From: Pontederia crassipes
Lineage: Eukaryota; Streptophyta; Magnoliopsida; Commelinales; Pontederiaceae
Assembly (NCBI GenBank): GCA_030549335.1
Contig: CM060194.1
Span: forward strand, 60,664,547-60,728,546
Length of the DNA: 64,000 bases
Direction: 5' to 3'
Of the stretch, positions 21,174 to 32,460 are shown in pieces (position 1 is the first letter of the stretch; every line of letters begins with the position of its first letter). Below the pieces are notes generated by a model. The model was not told where the DNA came from. It worked only from the letters and a program-made list of their open reading frames with translations, and searched no databases. The position numbers and the translations under genes are program-made.

Positions 21174-22295
21174 GATTATGAGATGAGATCACCTCTGCCC
21201 AGGAGCAGGGAGGAAGAGGTATAGGGACGCGGACGAAGTTGCGACAATTTTACATGTGATTTAGACAATAAACATTGACTGGAACGACTATTCTTCCAAA
21301 ACCATATTGGAGCATCCGTCAAACTCTAGACGCAGAGATGTTATAGAAACGGAAGAAATGGTGAAACGAGAGGTCCCCTTGATTCCACGTTTCACCAAAA
21401 TGGCGAGATCAGTTGATTCCGATTTTACACTTTTAAGAGTATTTTCGTTGGAGGTAAAACGAGGGTAAAGAGGAAAGATGAATGAAAGTTTTTTTTATTC
21501 TTTTTTTAATGTTTCATGAAAGTTTTCTTTTTTTATTTATTCTTTTTTAATGTTTCTTTTTTTTTCTACTTCAAATAGAAGTAAAAAAAGGAAAATATAT
21601 GTATTTTCATCTTTGATCAAATAAATTAAATATATAATTAAATATGTAAAAAATAAAATCGTTAAAATAAAATAATCACTTAACATTCATTTCCTTTTTC
21701 TTTAATGATATCAATCAAATATGAATAACTATTCATTTTCATTCTCTTACAATAAAAATAAGAGAGGGAATAAGGATTTGGGTGCACATCTATCACTAAA
21801 GAGCTCGAGTTCAAATTTTATTAGTGAGACGTATGTATTTTTTTATTTTCAGTCTTTAATTTCTTTGTTCATATATCTAGACCTCTCTATGTAATAAAAA
21901 ATAATTTATTAATTAAATAAAAATAATAAATTAAAGAAGAATTTGAAAATGATTATATGTTTTTTAAGAGGGAGAGTGTCAAATTTTCATTTATGAACAT
22001 AATAAAAAAAACGAATACAAAGATAAAAAAATCTAATTCTAGTTGAAAACAGAAATTTTAATTAGAGTATAATTAAAAGTGTGAACAGAAAAATAAAAAA
22101 AAAGAAAAAAAGTTAAATTTTATTGGGAATAAGAATTATAATTATATGGAAATTAGGAAATTTAACTTGAATTGAGAGTCAAAGAGAATAATGGACAAAC
22201 ATACTCTTGGATAATAGGATTGTGAGTTTTATAACTTAAGGATATTTTAGTTATTAAAATAATATTTATTTAAAGTAAAGTTACAAAATATTATT
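21174..22295. other. Upstream region of lectin kinase 1, otherwise AT-rich
   Basis: About 21258-21440 has counterparts upstream of the pseudogene copy (26527-26650 and about 28980-29060), so it is the original promoter-side flank. One W-box core (TTGACT) occurs near 21275. No clear TATA box was identified. From 21480 the sequence is A/T-rich with homopolymer runs and no gene. Confidence 0.55.
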
Positions 22296-22299
22296 ATAT

Positions 22300-23340
22300 T
22301 AAATAATTATGAAAATTAGAGAAAAAAGAAATAAAAAGATAAGATAAAATTATAGTTTGATTGAAAGAAATAGGAATCAAAGATAAGAAAGATAAAATTT
22401 GATTGAGATTGATATTAAGAAAATGATTAAATATTAAATTAAAAATTAATTAATAATAAGAAATTATTATGATAAGTTAATTAATTTAAAACGATAAAGA
22501 TTAAATAGAGGATCCAATTGTAATCAAACTCAATTCAAGACTTATAAATAGGACCATAAAGATATTGAGTTTTCCCCCTAAAGAGCCAAATTTCTATACA
22601 ACAACCTCTCCTTCTCTCCTCTGCTGGATGCAAATCGAGATGCATCGTGAGACAACAACCAAACCAACTCAAAGCCCTGACATCATAGAACATCCAAGAG
22701 TTGGTTGACGTATGTTTCAAGGCGACATCACAAAGTAATCATTTGTGCAAGAAGTGTAGACAAGAATTGTGATTGATTTTTGAGGTACATAAAGGAATTC
22801 CTATATTGAAGGTTTTCGTAGGTATAAACTCTCAAAATATAGTATGAATGAATTATGAATAGAATTGAATAGTTTATCACATTGAAATAGGATCGAAAAA
22901 TCTTTTCGTAAATGTGATTCTAGGCTTAGAATTGACAACCTAAACACATTTATCGCTGAACAAAATAGATCATGATTAGATTTCTACTTGGTTCGTCCCA
23001 AATTTCGTTGATGTTAATGGATGAACTGAAATTGAATTGGATCCAAATATAGTTCCGAATAGTCTGGCCAATGAAATTATTATTGGATTCAATTGAACCG
23101 ACTCGGCTTGACTTTCATATATAGGACTCGATTCGGGTTCCACAAAAGATAGAGATTGTGAATTCGCAATAGGGCGATCCGGCCCAAGGTCTATTGACCG
23201 AATTAGAATTGGATTGAAAATTGAATGTACCGGACGAGTTTCACCTCACCCTGCTCAGATTCTATAGGAAATTTGTTATAATTAAATTGTAGAAATACAA
23301 CCCGGATTTCTCTCAACGCTGGCTAGGTTTCTAAGATAAA
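22300..23340 (+). repeat. Decayed Ty3/gypsy LTR fragment
   Basis: This stretch has the same order of landmarks as the LTRs at 30391 and 37830: CTTATAAATAGG (TATA-like, about 22542), CAAGGCGACATCACAAA, GGTACATAAAGGAATTCCT, then a block of degenerate pyrimidine/GC motifs. Both ends have decayed; boundaries are approximate. Confidence 0.6.
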
Positions 23341-23851
23341 AAATGGATTTTTAAGTTATTAAAGTATGTTAATTGTGATTATTATATTATTATGATATTG
23401 ACTTCACTGTGATGATATTGATTTCACTATGATGATATTGATCTTATGACTATTTTTATTGATGCCTTTTGCTCCAAAGTTTATAAAGCAAGTTAAAAAG
23501 AAAGTAAAATAGATGTCATATGTTAAATAAGATAAAAGATGTAAGACACATATTTACAATAGCTCTCAAAGTAGTATGATTGAAGCAAACATTGTGGTTA
23601 AAAGATAACTCAAAAAATAAGAACAAGCAATAAACAACTATCGTGATTGAAGTAGCGTATTGTTGAAATGTGATTAAAAAATATTATCCATATTATTTTC
23701 TAGTTGACAAAAAAAAGGAATTATGGTGGAGTTAGTGAATAATTATTTGTAGTAATATGATAGTTATGATTATGTGCTATAGTGTAATATTGTTAGTGGT
23801 AGTGGCGTGTTAGTAGTGGAATGTGTCTATGTTCTCTCCTATATTTTTATT
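23341..23851. other. AT-rich spacer, no gene seen
   Basis: No coding sequence; a short repeat of GATGATATTGA-type units occurs at about 23390-23440. Confidence 0.5.
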
Positions 23852-24901
23852 ACAGTATTGCTAACTTTTTTATTACACAATATTAGGTAACTATACATTT
23901 TATTTTGATTACTAGTTCATAATATGGTAAAGTGAAGTTGTTGCTATGAAATATTTGAGTTGTGAACATCAAGGAACTAAGTAGAATTATTTTTAAATAT
24001 AGCTTTACTTTCTACTGTTTCTTTTATTGTTTGAACTATAAGAAATTTGAGTTCCCCACATATCACATATTTTAGTAGCAAATAATTCTTCTAAGGATGT
24101 TGATAATTATGAAAATATAAAATGGTTTAGATTGGAAAATTTTCATGAGGAAAAATTGGTAGTAGGATTCCTAGCTCAATTACAAAAGATGTTTTCACAT
24201 GCAAACGAAAAAAATCTTGACACATTCAAGAAATTTTATTGTTGTTGTAACTTCTTCGATGACATTGAAGAAAAGTCAGTTCGAGTTTTTGGAAAACGTC
24301 TTAGCTCACGTTCGCTCGAGTTAGACTAGTCAAACTTCATTAACATTTTAAATAATAAATTCATCATTTATGTTATAAAATCCTCGAACAAATTCCATAT
24401 ATAACTTTGAATTAATTTTCTTTGTCAATAACAAATGATTTACAATATTTATCATTTCCTCAATGTGTTTTCTTTTTTGTTTGATTGTCGTGTGTTCATA
24501 CTTTACTTATTTTTTATGTGGTATTTTTTCTGTTTGATTAATGTTCAAGGTTATTAATATTTGATTAATTTGTTGCAAGAAAAAAGTTTCCTGTGCCGTG
24601 TCTTCTGTTCATTTTCCATATTTTTTATTTGATAATATTTTTTCACCATTGAGTGAATATCTTCGAGCCATAGCAAAGTGACTTCCTCCCCGTCAAACGT
24701 GTTGAACTCGAACCTACGTGAACCCTTGCACCACTAAATTAACTTTATACCGTAGAAGACTTGAAGGAAATGAGCTTTATTTTATTAACACACTCATATA
24801 TATATATATATATATATTATTACATATTCAGCGCATGAAAAATTAAGAACTTTATTAATAGTTGTGGGCATCACTATCAATTGGTATCATCCAACTAAAA
24901 G
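23852..24901. repeat. Duplicate of the downstream flank of lectin kinase 1
   Basis: Counterpart of 17212-18656, about 6.6 kb away and in the same orientation. It leads directly into the pseudogene stop codon at 24902. Confidence 0.85.
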
Positions 24902-26543
24902 TCACTCCACGTACTCCTGGGCGGTGGAAAAGATATTGGGATCCGGAGGCGAAGCCACCATTGTCCACCCATGGAGCATCTGCCACACCTTGTGCATGGA
25001 CGGCCTCAACGACGGGTCCTCCTGGATGCACCAAATGGCCACCTTCACGAACGTTTCAACCCTCCCAAGATCGGCCATGGCCTCTTCGTCGTCTTCCCAC
25101 AGCAGACGCCTCAGCTTCCCGGCTCTGTATAGGTCGTACGCCCAGTAGATGAGCACGGGCTCCTCCACCTCCTGTTCGACGACCGGGTCCGTCTCCAAGT
25201 TCCGCCTGCAGCACACGAGCTCCAGCAGCATCACGCCGAAGCTGTACACGTCCACCTTGTTTGTGATGGGCATGCTCTTGAACCACTCCGGCGCCACGTA
25301 ACCTCGCGTCCCCCTGATGCCGGTGATCGTCCGCGTCTGGTCCGTCCTCAACAGCTTCGCCAGGCCGAAGTACGAGATCCGTGGCGCGAAGTTGTCGTCC
25401 AGCAGCACGTTCTGGGGCTTTATGTCGCAGTGGATGATTTGGCTGACGCACTCGTCGTGGAGGTAGAGCAGCCCTCTGGCTATCCCCAGAGCGATTTGGA
25501 CGCGCCGGTTCCAGCTCGGCCTCGTGCCGCCTCCGCCGAACAGGAAGCTTATGAGGGACCCGTTGCGCATGTACTCGTAGACGAGCAATCGATGCGTCCC
25601 TTCTTCGCAAAGGCCGATCAATTTGACAAGATTTTTGTGGTGCGCCTGCCCGATTGATCGCAGCTCGTTCTTGAATTCCTTATCGCTCTCTTTAAACATC
25701 CTGTCCAACTTCTTCACGCGACGAAGTTCGCCGTGGAGAAACTGGATGGCGCCAGATACCCCTTGTACACCACCCCGGAGGCGCCGTTCCCCACTTCTTC
25801 GATGAATCCTTTGGTCGCCTTCTCCAGCTCCCTGTAGGTGAAAACCCTCAAGCTAAGCCCGGCCATGCTCCCTTGTTCCTGTTCAGTAACGTTTTCCCGG
25901 CTCTTCTTTTTTTATATATATGTACCAAAAGCACGGCCCCAGTAATGATCAATATTCTTCCATCCTTCTTCGCGTTCGTTTCCACTACGGCAACGGGGGG
26001 CCCGAGGGAGGAAGCATTACCCTGCACCTTGGACACTTTGACAAACGCAATCCTGTCTACGTTGCTCCCCATCCTTCCGTTGGAAAGCGGCATCTTCTTC
26101 TTCCAGCATTCCGTGGTCTCAGATCTATAGATGGCCACAGCGCAGAAGCAGTCATGCAAACAGAGCTCCCTGCACTGGTCTTTATCGATCGACGAGTACT
26201 TCGTGTAGTCCGAGAGAGGCCAATCCAAGTTTTCTATCAGGGTGAAATCGAAGTCGACCGAGTCATCCTTGTCGCAGCTCTGGGGAACGTAGTCCGGTTC
26301 GCAGCCCTTGTACTTCTTCTGGGGGTCGATGAATTTGTACGCCGGCGGACAGTCGCAGTTGACGAGGCCCAACTGTTGGTCGGACGTCGATGTACTTACG
26401 CTGCAGTAGCTGTTGAAACCGCACACTCCGCTTCCGATTTTGTTCGTCAGGTTCGTGCAGATGTCAGATGGAACGACGGCGACTGGGTTCCAACGCTGCT
26501 CCCAGCGTTTTCCGTTCACTGACGATAATAATAAAAAAAACAT
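24902..26543 (-). pseudogene. Truncated lectin receptor-like kinase, duplicate of copy 1
   Basis: Nearly identical to 18657-20325 at DNA level. About 940 bp covering the signal peptide and lectin domain is gone: the sequence jumps from VNGKRWEQ (about 26524) straight to upstream flank matching 21258 onward. The junction creates a new frame opening MFFLLLSSVNGK. In the membrane segment (about 25910-25930) 47 bp is lost between CCAA microhomologies, plus a small insertion, and this breaks the frame. A one-base deletion near the kinase Lys (TTCACGCGACG versus TTCACCGCGACG, about 25717) breaks it again. The DFG motif has become YFG (DISDFG to RISYFG context), removing the Mg-binding Asp. The catalytic loop HCDIKPQN and the C-terminus remain. 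At most two disconnected pieces (231 and 271 codons) could be translated, so a functional receptor is not possible. Confidence 0.93.
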
Positions 26544-26649
26544 TGACTTGAAGTCTTAAACTATTATTCTTCCACAACCATATTGGAGCATCGGCAAGAT
26601 TTGAGAGGAGGATTATGCCAAACTCTAAAACCCGGAGACCTATGTTGGA

Positions 26650-28975
26650 TAGGTACGCGTACAGTACCTGTACGACAGGGTAGAGATGGACAAATCGGCT
26701 CTGCTGGGCCGGTCAAACTATGTTTGATCCAATGGCGGTCAATCCGATATTGGATCATGTCGTGCGGAATTGGCATTAGGCCAATCCGATATGACCTGGA
26801 CCTGGCCCGTCAGGCCAATCGGGCTGGTTCGTGTTGGGTCGTGTGTCCACTTTCTTTCTTTTCTTTCTTACAGTAGGCCGAGTTTGCATTTTTTGTTTGC
26901 TTACTCGTCCCAATTGTCGGGGCGAGTCCTCCAAGTCGTTGGCATCTTCAACGGCGGCTGGGGCAGGCAGTGGTCGAGGGCTGCGAGTCTTGGATGGGGA
27001 GGTGGAGGAGTAACGTTCACGTGGGGCGGAAGAGCCAGGTCTGGCAAATCTGACCGCCCGGGTAGAAGGACAAGCTCTCCGGCATCGGCGGCAAGAAGGG
27101 TAGCAGTGATGACATCGAGTTTCGGGTGCTTAACTTGAACTTGAACACCTGCTTCATATATCGGAGTCATGAGAGCTGGAGGAGCGAGGATAGGGATGGG
27201 GCTGCCAGCGTTCCCCGTACTGCTGCCGCCGTTGGGGGTGACAATGGTGGCGGTGTGGGCCTCATTGATTCGCAGCTCCCCATTAACTCCTCCTTTTCCT
27301 CCGACGATCGGATCGACCATCGAGGTGTTGCCCTTCGCCGTGCCCAGCATCCTGCTGGGTCGAGGTGTTGGACACGATAAATCACTCATGGAATGGTGCT
27401 GTCAATTCATTATTTTTTTTAAAAAAATTATTTTGTTGTCCGGTACTTTGTTTGCATTTAAACGTTTTTTTAAATTTTCTTTGGCATTAGTACAAATCAC
27501 TGACGTAAAACTCAGACTCAGCGAATGATCGAGTTAGATTAAATCGATCGGATTGAAATCGAACCGTGGAACCATATATTATAAGTTAATAAAAAATAAT
27601 AAAATATGTTAAATAAATTTTTGTCATATTTTCAATACTTTGTAAGATGTCTAATAAATACAATAATTAAAACAAAATAGTTAAAAGTAAAATAATATAA
27701 TAAAGTAAGTATTAATTAAATGATTATCAAATCTAATTATAAATAAAAGAATATCAATGATACATGATGAAAAATAAAAAAAGTTGGAGCATAGATTTTA
27801 AACATATATTTTTTTTATTGCCACCTGAGTGTCCAGGAAGCGACGCCGATCGTTCAACCTAGCTGGTGTTAAAAATTATGCGCACTAGTCACGAATTGGA
27901 GTCTCGGCTCACCATACTATACTATTCTGATGTCGTCTCGGGCAGAATGTCTGTCTATGGCATATATTTATATGTATGTATGTAAGTAAGTAATGTGTAT
28001 TAAAAAAAATTAATTTTGTTGTCCTAATTATTCTTTTCCAACTTGATCCAGTCGAGTCAGCCAAAGTCGTTGGATCAGTTAGTTGAACTCGGGTTTTGAC
28101 TTAGTCAAAGTGAGCCAACCTCAAAGACGGGTTTAAAGTGACTCGTGAGCCCTTTTAAAGGTCGGACACTGGACTGATCGGGCGGGCCAAGTTTTACAGC
28201 ACTGGTGCAAATCAAATAAATATGATTAACAAAGTTAATGGAAAAGAATACGCATACTGAGAAAAATTGTAACCGACATTTTTTTCTTATCCACCCTTCT
28301 CTCTACGTTCGTTTGAGAATATCCTGATATTTTGGAGAATACAACCAAACACGACGTAAAATAGAATTAAGCTGGTCAAATTTTATTTTTTATAAAACCG
28401 TCTAAAAAACTGTGGAACCACTATATATATCCCCATTTGAAGAATATTTCTATTCTTCTAAAATAGTGGATAGAGATATTCTACTTCTTTTTTTTTATTT
28501 TTTTCACCATTTTTATTTTCCATTTTTAAATATGAAGTATTATTTTACATTTTTATTATAATAACAATAATGAAAATTATTTATAATAAAATATATTAAT
28601 TATAAAAGATGAAGTTTATTCCTATTTAATCAAACAAGAGGTAGAATAAGAATATAATACTATATTCTCTAAAATAAAATTTATTATTTCTTGAAAGATA
28701 TTCTCCAACCAAATGACGATGTGTTTTTTTATTTTTATTTTTGAGATTTATATCGAAAGTCTTGCAAGTTTTTAAAAGCTCAAAAGTTCACAAGTCAAAT
28801 AAACATACTCGTCTCAAGTACCTAATATCTAACCAGCGTACCCATTTTTTTTAAAATAATTATTAAATAGGACGCATACGTGAAGCGTACCAAGCATACT
28901 TGGATCATACCCATACCTGACGCATATCTGGTGTGGTACTTAGTCAAATGGAGTATCCGTGCATCATAGATGGAC
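26650..28975. mobile_element. Insertion (unclassified, decayed) upstream of the pseudogene
   Basis: Upstream flank matching kinase copy 1 stops near 26650 and resumes near 28980, so about 2.3 kb was inserted. It contains GGCC-rich stretches near its left part (about 26690-26850), a GC-rich block (26900-27390), then AT-rich DNA and another GC-rich stretch (28040-28200). No terminal repeats or target duplication could be fixed, so class is unknown. Confidence 0.45.
26901..27389 (-). other. GC-rich open frame of 162 codons, unrecognised
   Basis: A minus-strand frame (MSDLSCPTPRPSRMLGTAKG onward) is rich in Pro, Gly, Thr and Ala with no domain I recognise. Opposite-strand and overlapping frames are also open, so composition may explain it. 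It may be a captured gene fragment inside the insertion at 26650-28975. I do not assign a function. Confidence 0.25.
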
Positions 28976-28979
28976 ACAA

Positions 28980-29060
28980 GTTAAAACAAAGGCTAAAAGT
29001 AGAGGTCACCAAGTTTCACCAATATGGTCAAATCACTTGATTCCAATTTGACACATTTAC
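28980..29060. repeat. Resumed upstream flank of the duplicated kinase locus
   Basis: GTTTCACCAATATGG and TTGATTCCAATTT match GTTTCACCAAAATGG and TTGATTCCGATTT at about 21390-21430 in the intact locus. Confidence 0.55.
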
Positions 29061-29274
29061 CCCTCTTTTTCATGTAGATTCATGGCTCCTTTTCATCGCT
29101 CCACATCTACTCTACTCAATAGGACCCTTCTCTTCCCACTTAAGATTACTACTCTAATGAAAAAAAAATTACCAAATGCTCTCTAACATGCTTTCTCAAT
29201 GTTACATTCAAACTTTACTTTGTAATAAGATTTTCATACATATTTTAACTTATTTCACCAAATTCGATCACTCT

Positions 29275-29640
29275 CACTATAAGAAAATATAACTTCTGTG
29301 ATGAATTTTTTGTAACGAAGTAATTCTATCACAAAATATGATAGACTTGTGGGAAAATTGTGATCGATACAAATTTGATATTTTAGTGATTGGTATGTAA
29401 CAATACTATTTGTCACAAGAACATCCATTAGAAATTTGTCATATTTTTGTGAGATTTTGTGACCACTGTCTTAATTAAAATATTTAATGACAAAAACTAA
29501 TAAATATAAAAGTGTCACAATATATTTATCATGTTATGATCACAATTATTTATTTATTTTATTTATGGTCATAACATTATCACAAATATAATTTTTCTCT
29601 TTAATGCACTACATATTTCTATTGTAATATAAAAGAAATA
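29275..29640 (+). mobile_element. CACTA (En/Spm) transposon end
   Basis: CACTATAAGAAAATATAAC is a canonical CACTA terminus. Short subterminal motifs (ATCACAAA, GTGAT, TGTCACAA) recur in both orientations over the next 300 bp, as in this superfamily. The other end was not found; the copy is probably truncated. From 29640 to 30390 there is a pyrimidine-rich stretch and a short GC-rich patch (29830-30000) of unknown origin. Confidence 0.65.
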
Positions 29641-30390
29641 AAGAGCCCTACTTATTCCTATCTAGAGAAAAGGAGAGTACGTTTTCATCTCTCCAACTAT
29701 TTTTTTTTTCTTCTTCCTCTCTTACTTTTCTCTTTTCGTTTCTTCACAATCTTTTCTTCCTCTCTTTTCTCTTACTTTTCTCTTTTTTACTCTTCACAAT
29801 CTTTTTTTTATTTTAATCATCCAAAGGTGCCGCTACAGTCAGCAAGACACCCCGCGTCGTATGCACCTGAGGAGATGCAGGGCTGCACGACGTAGATGCT
29901 GCAGCCTTGATGCAGTCCTGCAACAATAGCTACAGGGCTAAAGGGCTGCTTGCCTGGCGTGGCAGGGTTGTTGCAGCCCTAGGGCACGTACCCTAGAGCT
30001 GTTGTTTTATAATTTTATATTTATAAAAGAGAGAATAATAAAATAATTAATTTTTAATAGTACATTTTTACTTGAATGGTAAGTTATTTGTTAATTATTA
30101 TTTTTAAATTTTTATTTGAGAGATTGTACGAATGCAAGACATTATATTATTGTGTTATGAATGAGAGAGGTCAGAATCATCATTTGTTATTATGCTTTAT
30201 TTCTTTAATAACTTTTTATATGTTATCTTACTCTATCTTTGTAAGCAACAATGATGTGGTGCTCCTAGCTTATATTTCATATTTATATCATTGTTCAAAA
30301 GTTAGTTGCTAACATATGTAATGGTGTATTTTTGTTTTCATTTTGGAAAAGTGCAATGATATATATGAAATAAACTGCTTGAATTATTTT

Positions 30391-31990
30391 TGTAACGGAC
30401 TCAATTTTCGTTAAATAAATATATGAATATTTTATTCAGTAATGAAATATGCAAAATCATTATTTAATACCCTAGAATTATTTAAGTCCAAAATTGATGG
30501 AAATTAGAAGAGAAGTTGGAAAGATAAGTTGGAGTTTAAGAAGAGGTGAATTGTTACAGAGATATTTATGAGATTATTAAGTTAATTTAGATTTAATTAA
30601 ATTTAAAAAATTAAGGGATGATTAATTAGTGATAGTTGGCCAAGATTGATTCTAAAAAAGTTCAACACCCAATAGAAGTGAAAATCTTAGTCTACAATTA
30701 TAAATAGACATTAAATGATGATTGAAAACTCTCTTTCAGCCAAACAAAATTGCTGCACCAAGATCTCCACTTTGTCCTAAGTTTTCACACAAACCGAAAT
30801 GTTCCAGAGGACATCTGACAATTGATATCGAAGCCCAAAATAAGAAAAGAGGCTAAAAGTGATGGACGTGAGTTTCAAGGTCACATCACAAAAATATTGC
30901 CAGCCAAAGTTCGATGTTTGGACAATCGTTGCACACAAGAGGGATTTCTTTTAGTTTTCAGTCAACTTTAAGTACATAAAGGGAATCCCTAAGTCGTCGG
31001 TTCTTTTGACATGCAACCCTATCATTATCTCCTTTGTATTGAGATTTCATTAATATAGATTATGCATCGTTTTGACATCGTATGGTATAGTTATGGTGAC
31101 CAAAAAATCGTGTTAGAACACACTTTTCCGCTAGTGATAGAACCCAGCCCGGGCTACATCAACACAGCCTGAGTTCAGTATGGACATGACCCGGGTTCTA
31201 CAAACTCGGATCTAATTAGATTTGGACGTGGATTGGATCAGCGATCACGTGGCCCGAGTTTTTTATGACACGACCTGTGTTCTCTGAACACGACCCGTGT
31301 TTTATCGAGCATTCCTCACGGGCGTAAATTGAACAACCCTGCCCAGATTCACACTCTACCTGGCCTAGGTTTCACCTGGCCAAGGGGTTTTTAGTTGTTT
31401 TCGAACGCGGCCCGAGTTCTACCCGACGCGGACCAAGTTCTGGGGGTAGAAAACCTATTTTTGAATATTTTACTATAGATAATTGAATGCTTATTATGGT
31501 TAATCGTTCATGTTCATCCATGATTATATTATTAACAAATCTAACCTCATATTTGATTTTGTGATTATTGATATTATTGTTCCATTTGATCATGTGACTC
31601 ATCATAATATTAATCCAGTAGTTTTATCCTGATGTTTGATCTAAGCCAAATTGTTAAAGATAGGTATATTAGGTAAACAAGATAAAATATGAAAACTGTT
31701 GGCTCTCCATGTTCTCTGATTGTCTCTAATCCCTCTGGGTCATATTATTATCATATTGTGTGGAACAGATAGTGTACTTAGAGGTTTGAGATGTCATCTT
31801 TTAGGGAATGGTTGTCTTGTGATTGGTCATTGTCCCCCGCCATCATGAACTATTATTTAGCGCTATTATTAGAGGACGACTTATCGTGGTTGGATTCATT
31901 GGCCTACATAAAAGAAACGTGAAGTTTTTCTTAATTGACCGAATGTTCCCTATTATATTAGATAACTTCAAAGATTGAATTGAATTGAAT
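30391..31990 (+). repeat. Truncated Ty3/gypsy LTR (old family, copy C)
   Basis: Starts TGTAACGGACTCAATTTTCG. It aligns along its length with the LTR at 37830-40110: a TATA-like ATTATAAATAGACATT at about 30700, shared CCAAACAAAATT and GAATCCCTA landmarks, then a block of degenerate CGGCCCGAGTTC motifs at 31140-31440. It stops near 31990 where the other continues for about 690 bp. Confidence 0.8.
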
Positions 31991-32460
31991 CCCAAATTTG
32001 AAAGCATCGACTTTAGAAGAGCTAATAAGGTAAATTATGGCAAGGATTCGACAAGTACAACTTCTTAAAATGTGGTTGCTCACGTGGCATCCACGTGACC
32101 ATGTTCTCTCTCCTCCACGCAAGCAATTTATTGACGTCGCAATATTAAATAATAAAATAAGATTTAAAAATGGAAAAAATGGGATGCTGCATTCTGCATG
32201 CTGCCGGTCTGGTGGGGGGAGGGGGGCTCGCTTGCTGACCATTGTCGTTCGCCGTCGGCAACAAGCTGTCATTCCCCCTTTTCGACCACCGACGAGTAGC
32301 TTGTCATGACTCCAATTTAAATCTTGATCTAATTCGCAAGCCGTCACATAATACGATTGAAATATGTGGAATAAAGTTATCATACTATTATTCATAACAC
32401 ACTTATATTTAATCTCAGAGTAAGTACACACGCTAATTTAAACTTATATATTTTAATTTT
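31991..32460. other. Unassigned segment with paired G-box motifs
   Basis: Two CACGTG cores (32081-32086 and 32092-32097) form the inverted repeat TCACGTGG/CCACGTGA. No gene with a matching start is seen nearby. Short open frames on both strands are unconvincing. Confidence 0.4.

Noticed and set aside
32081..32097. Promoter defined by paired G-boxes
   Set aside because: No gene start, TATA box or exon could be linked to it, so it is noted only as a motif.
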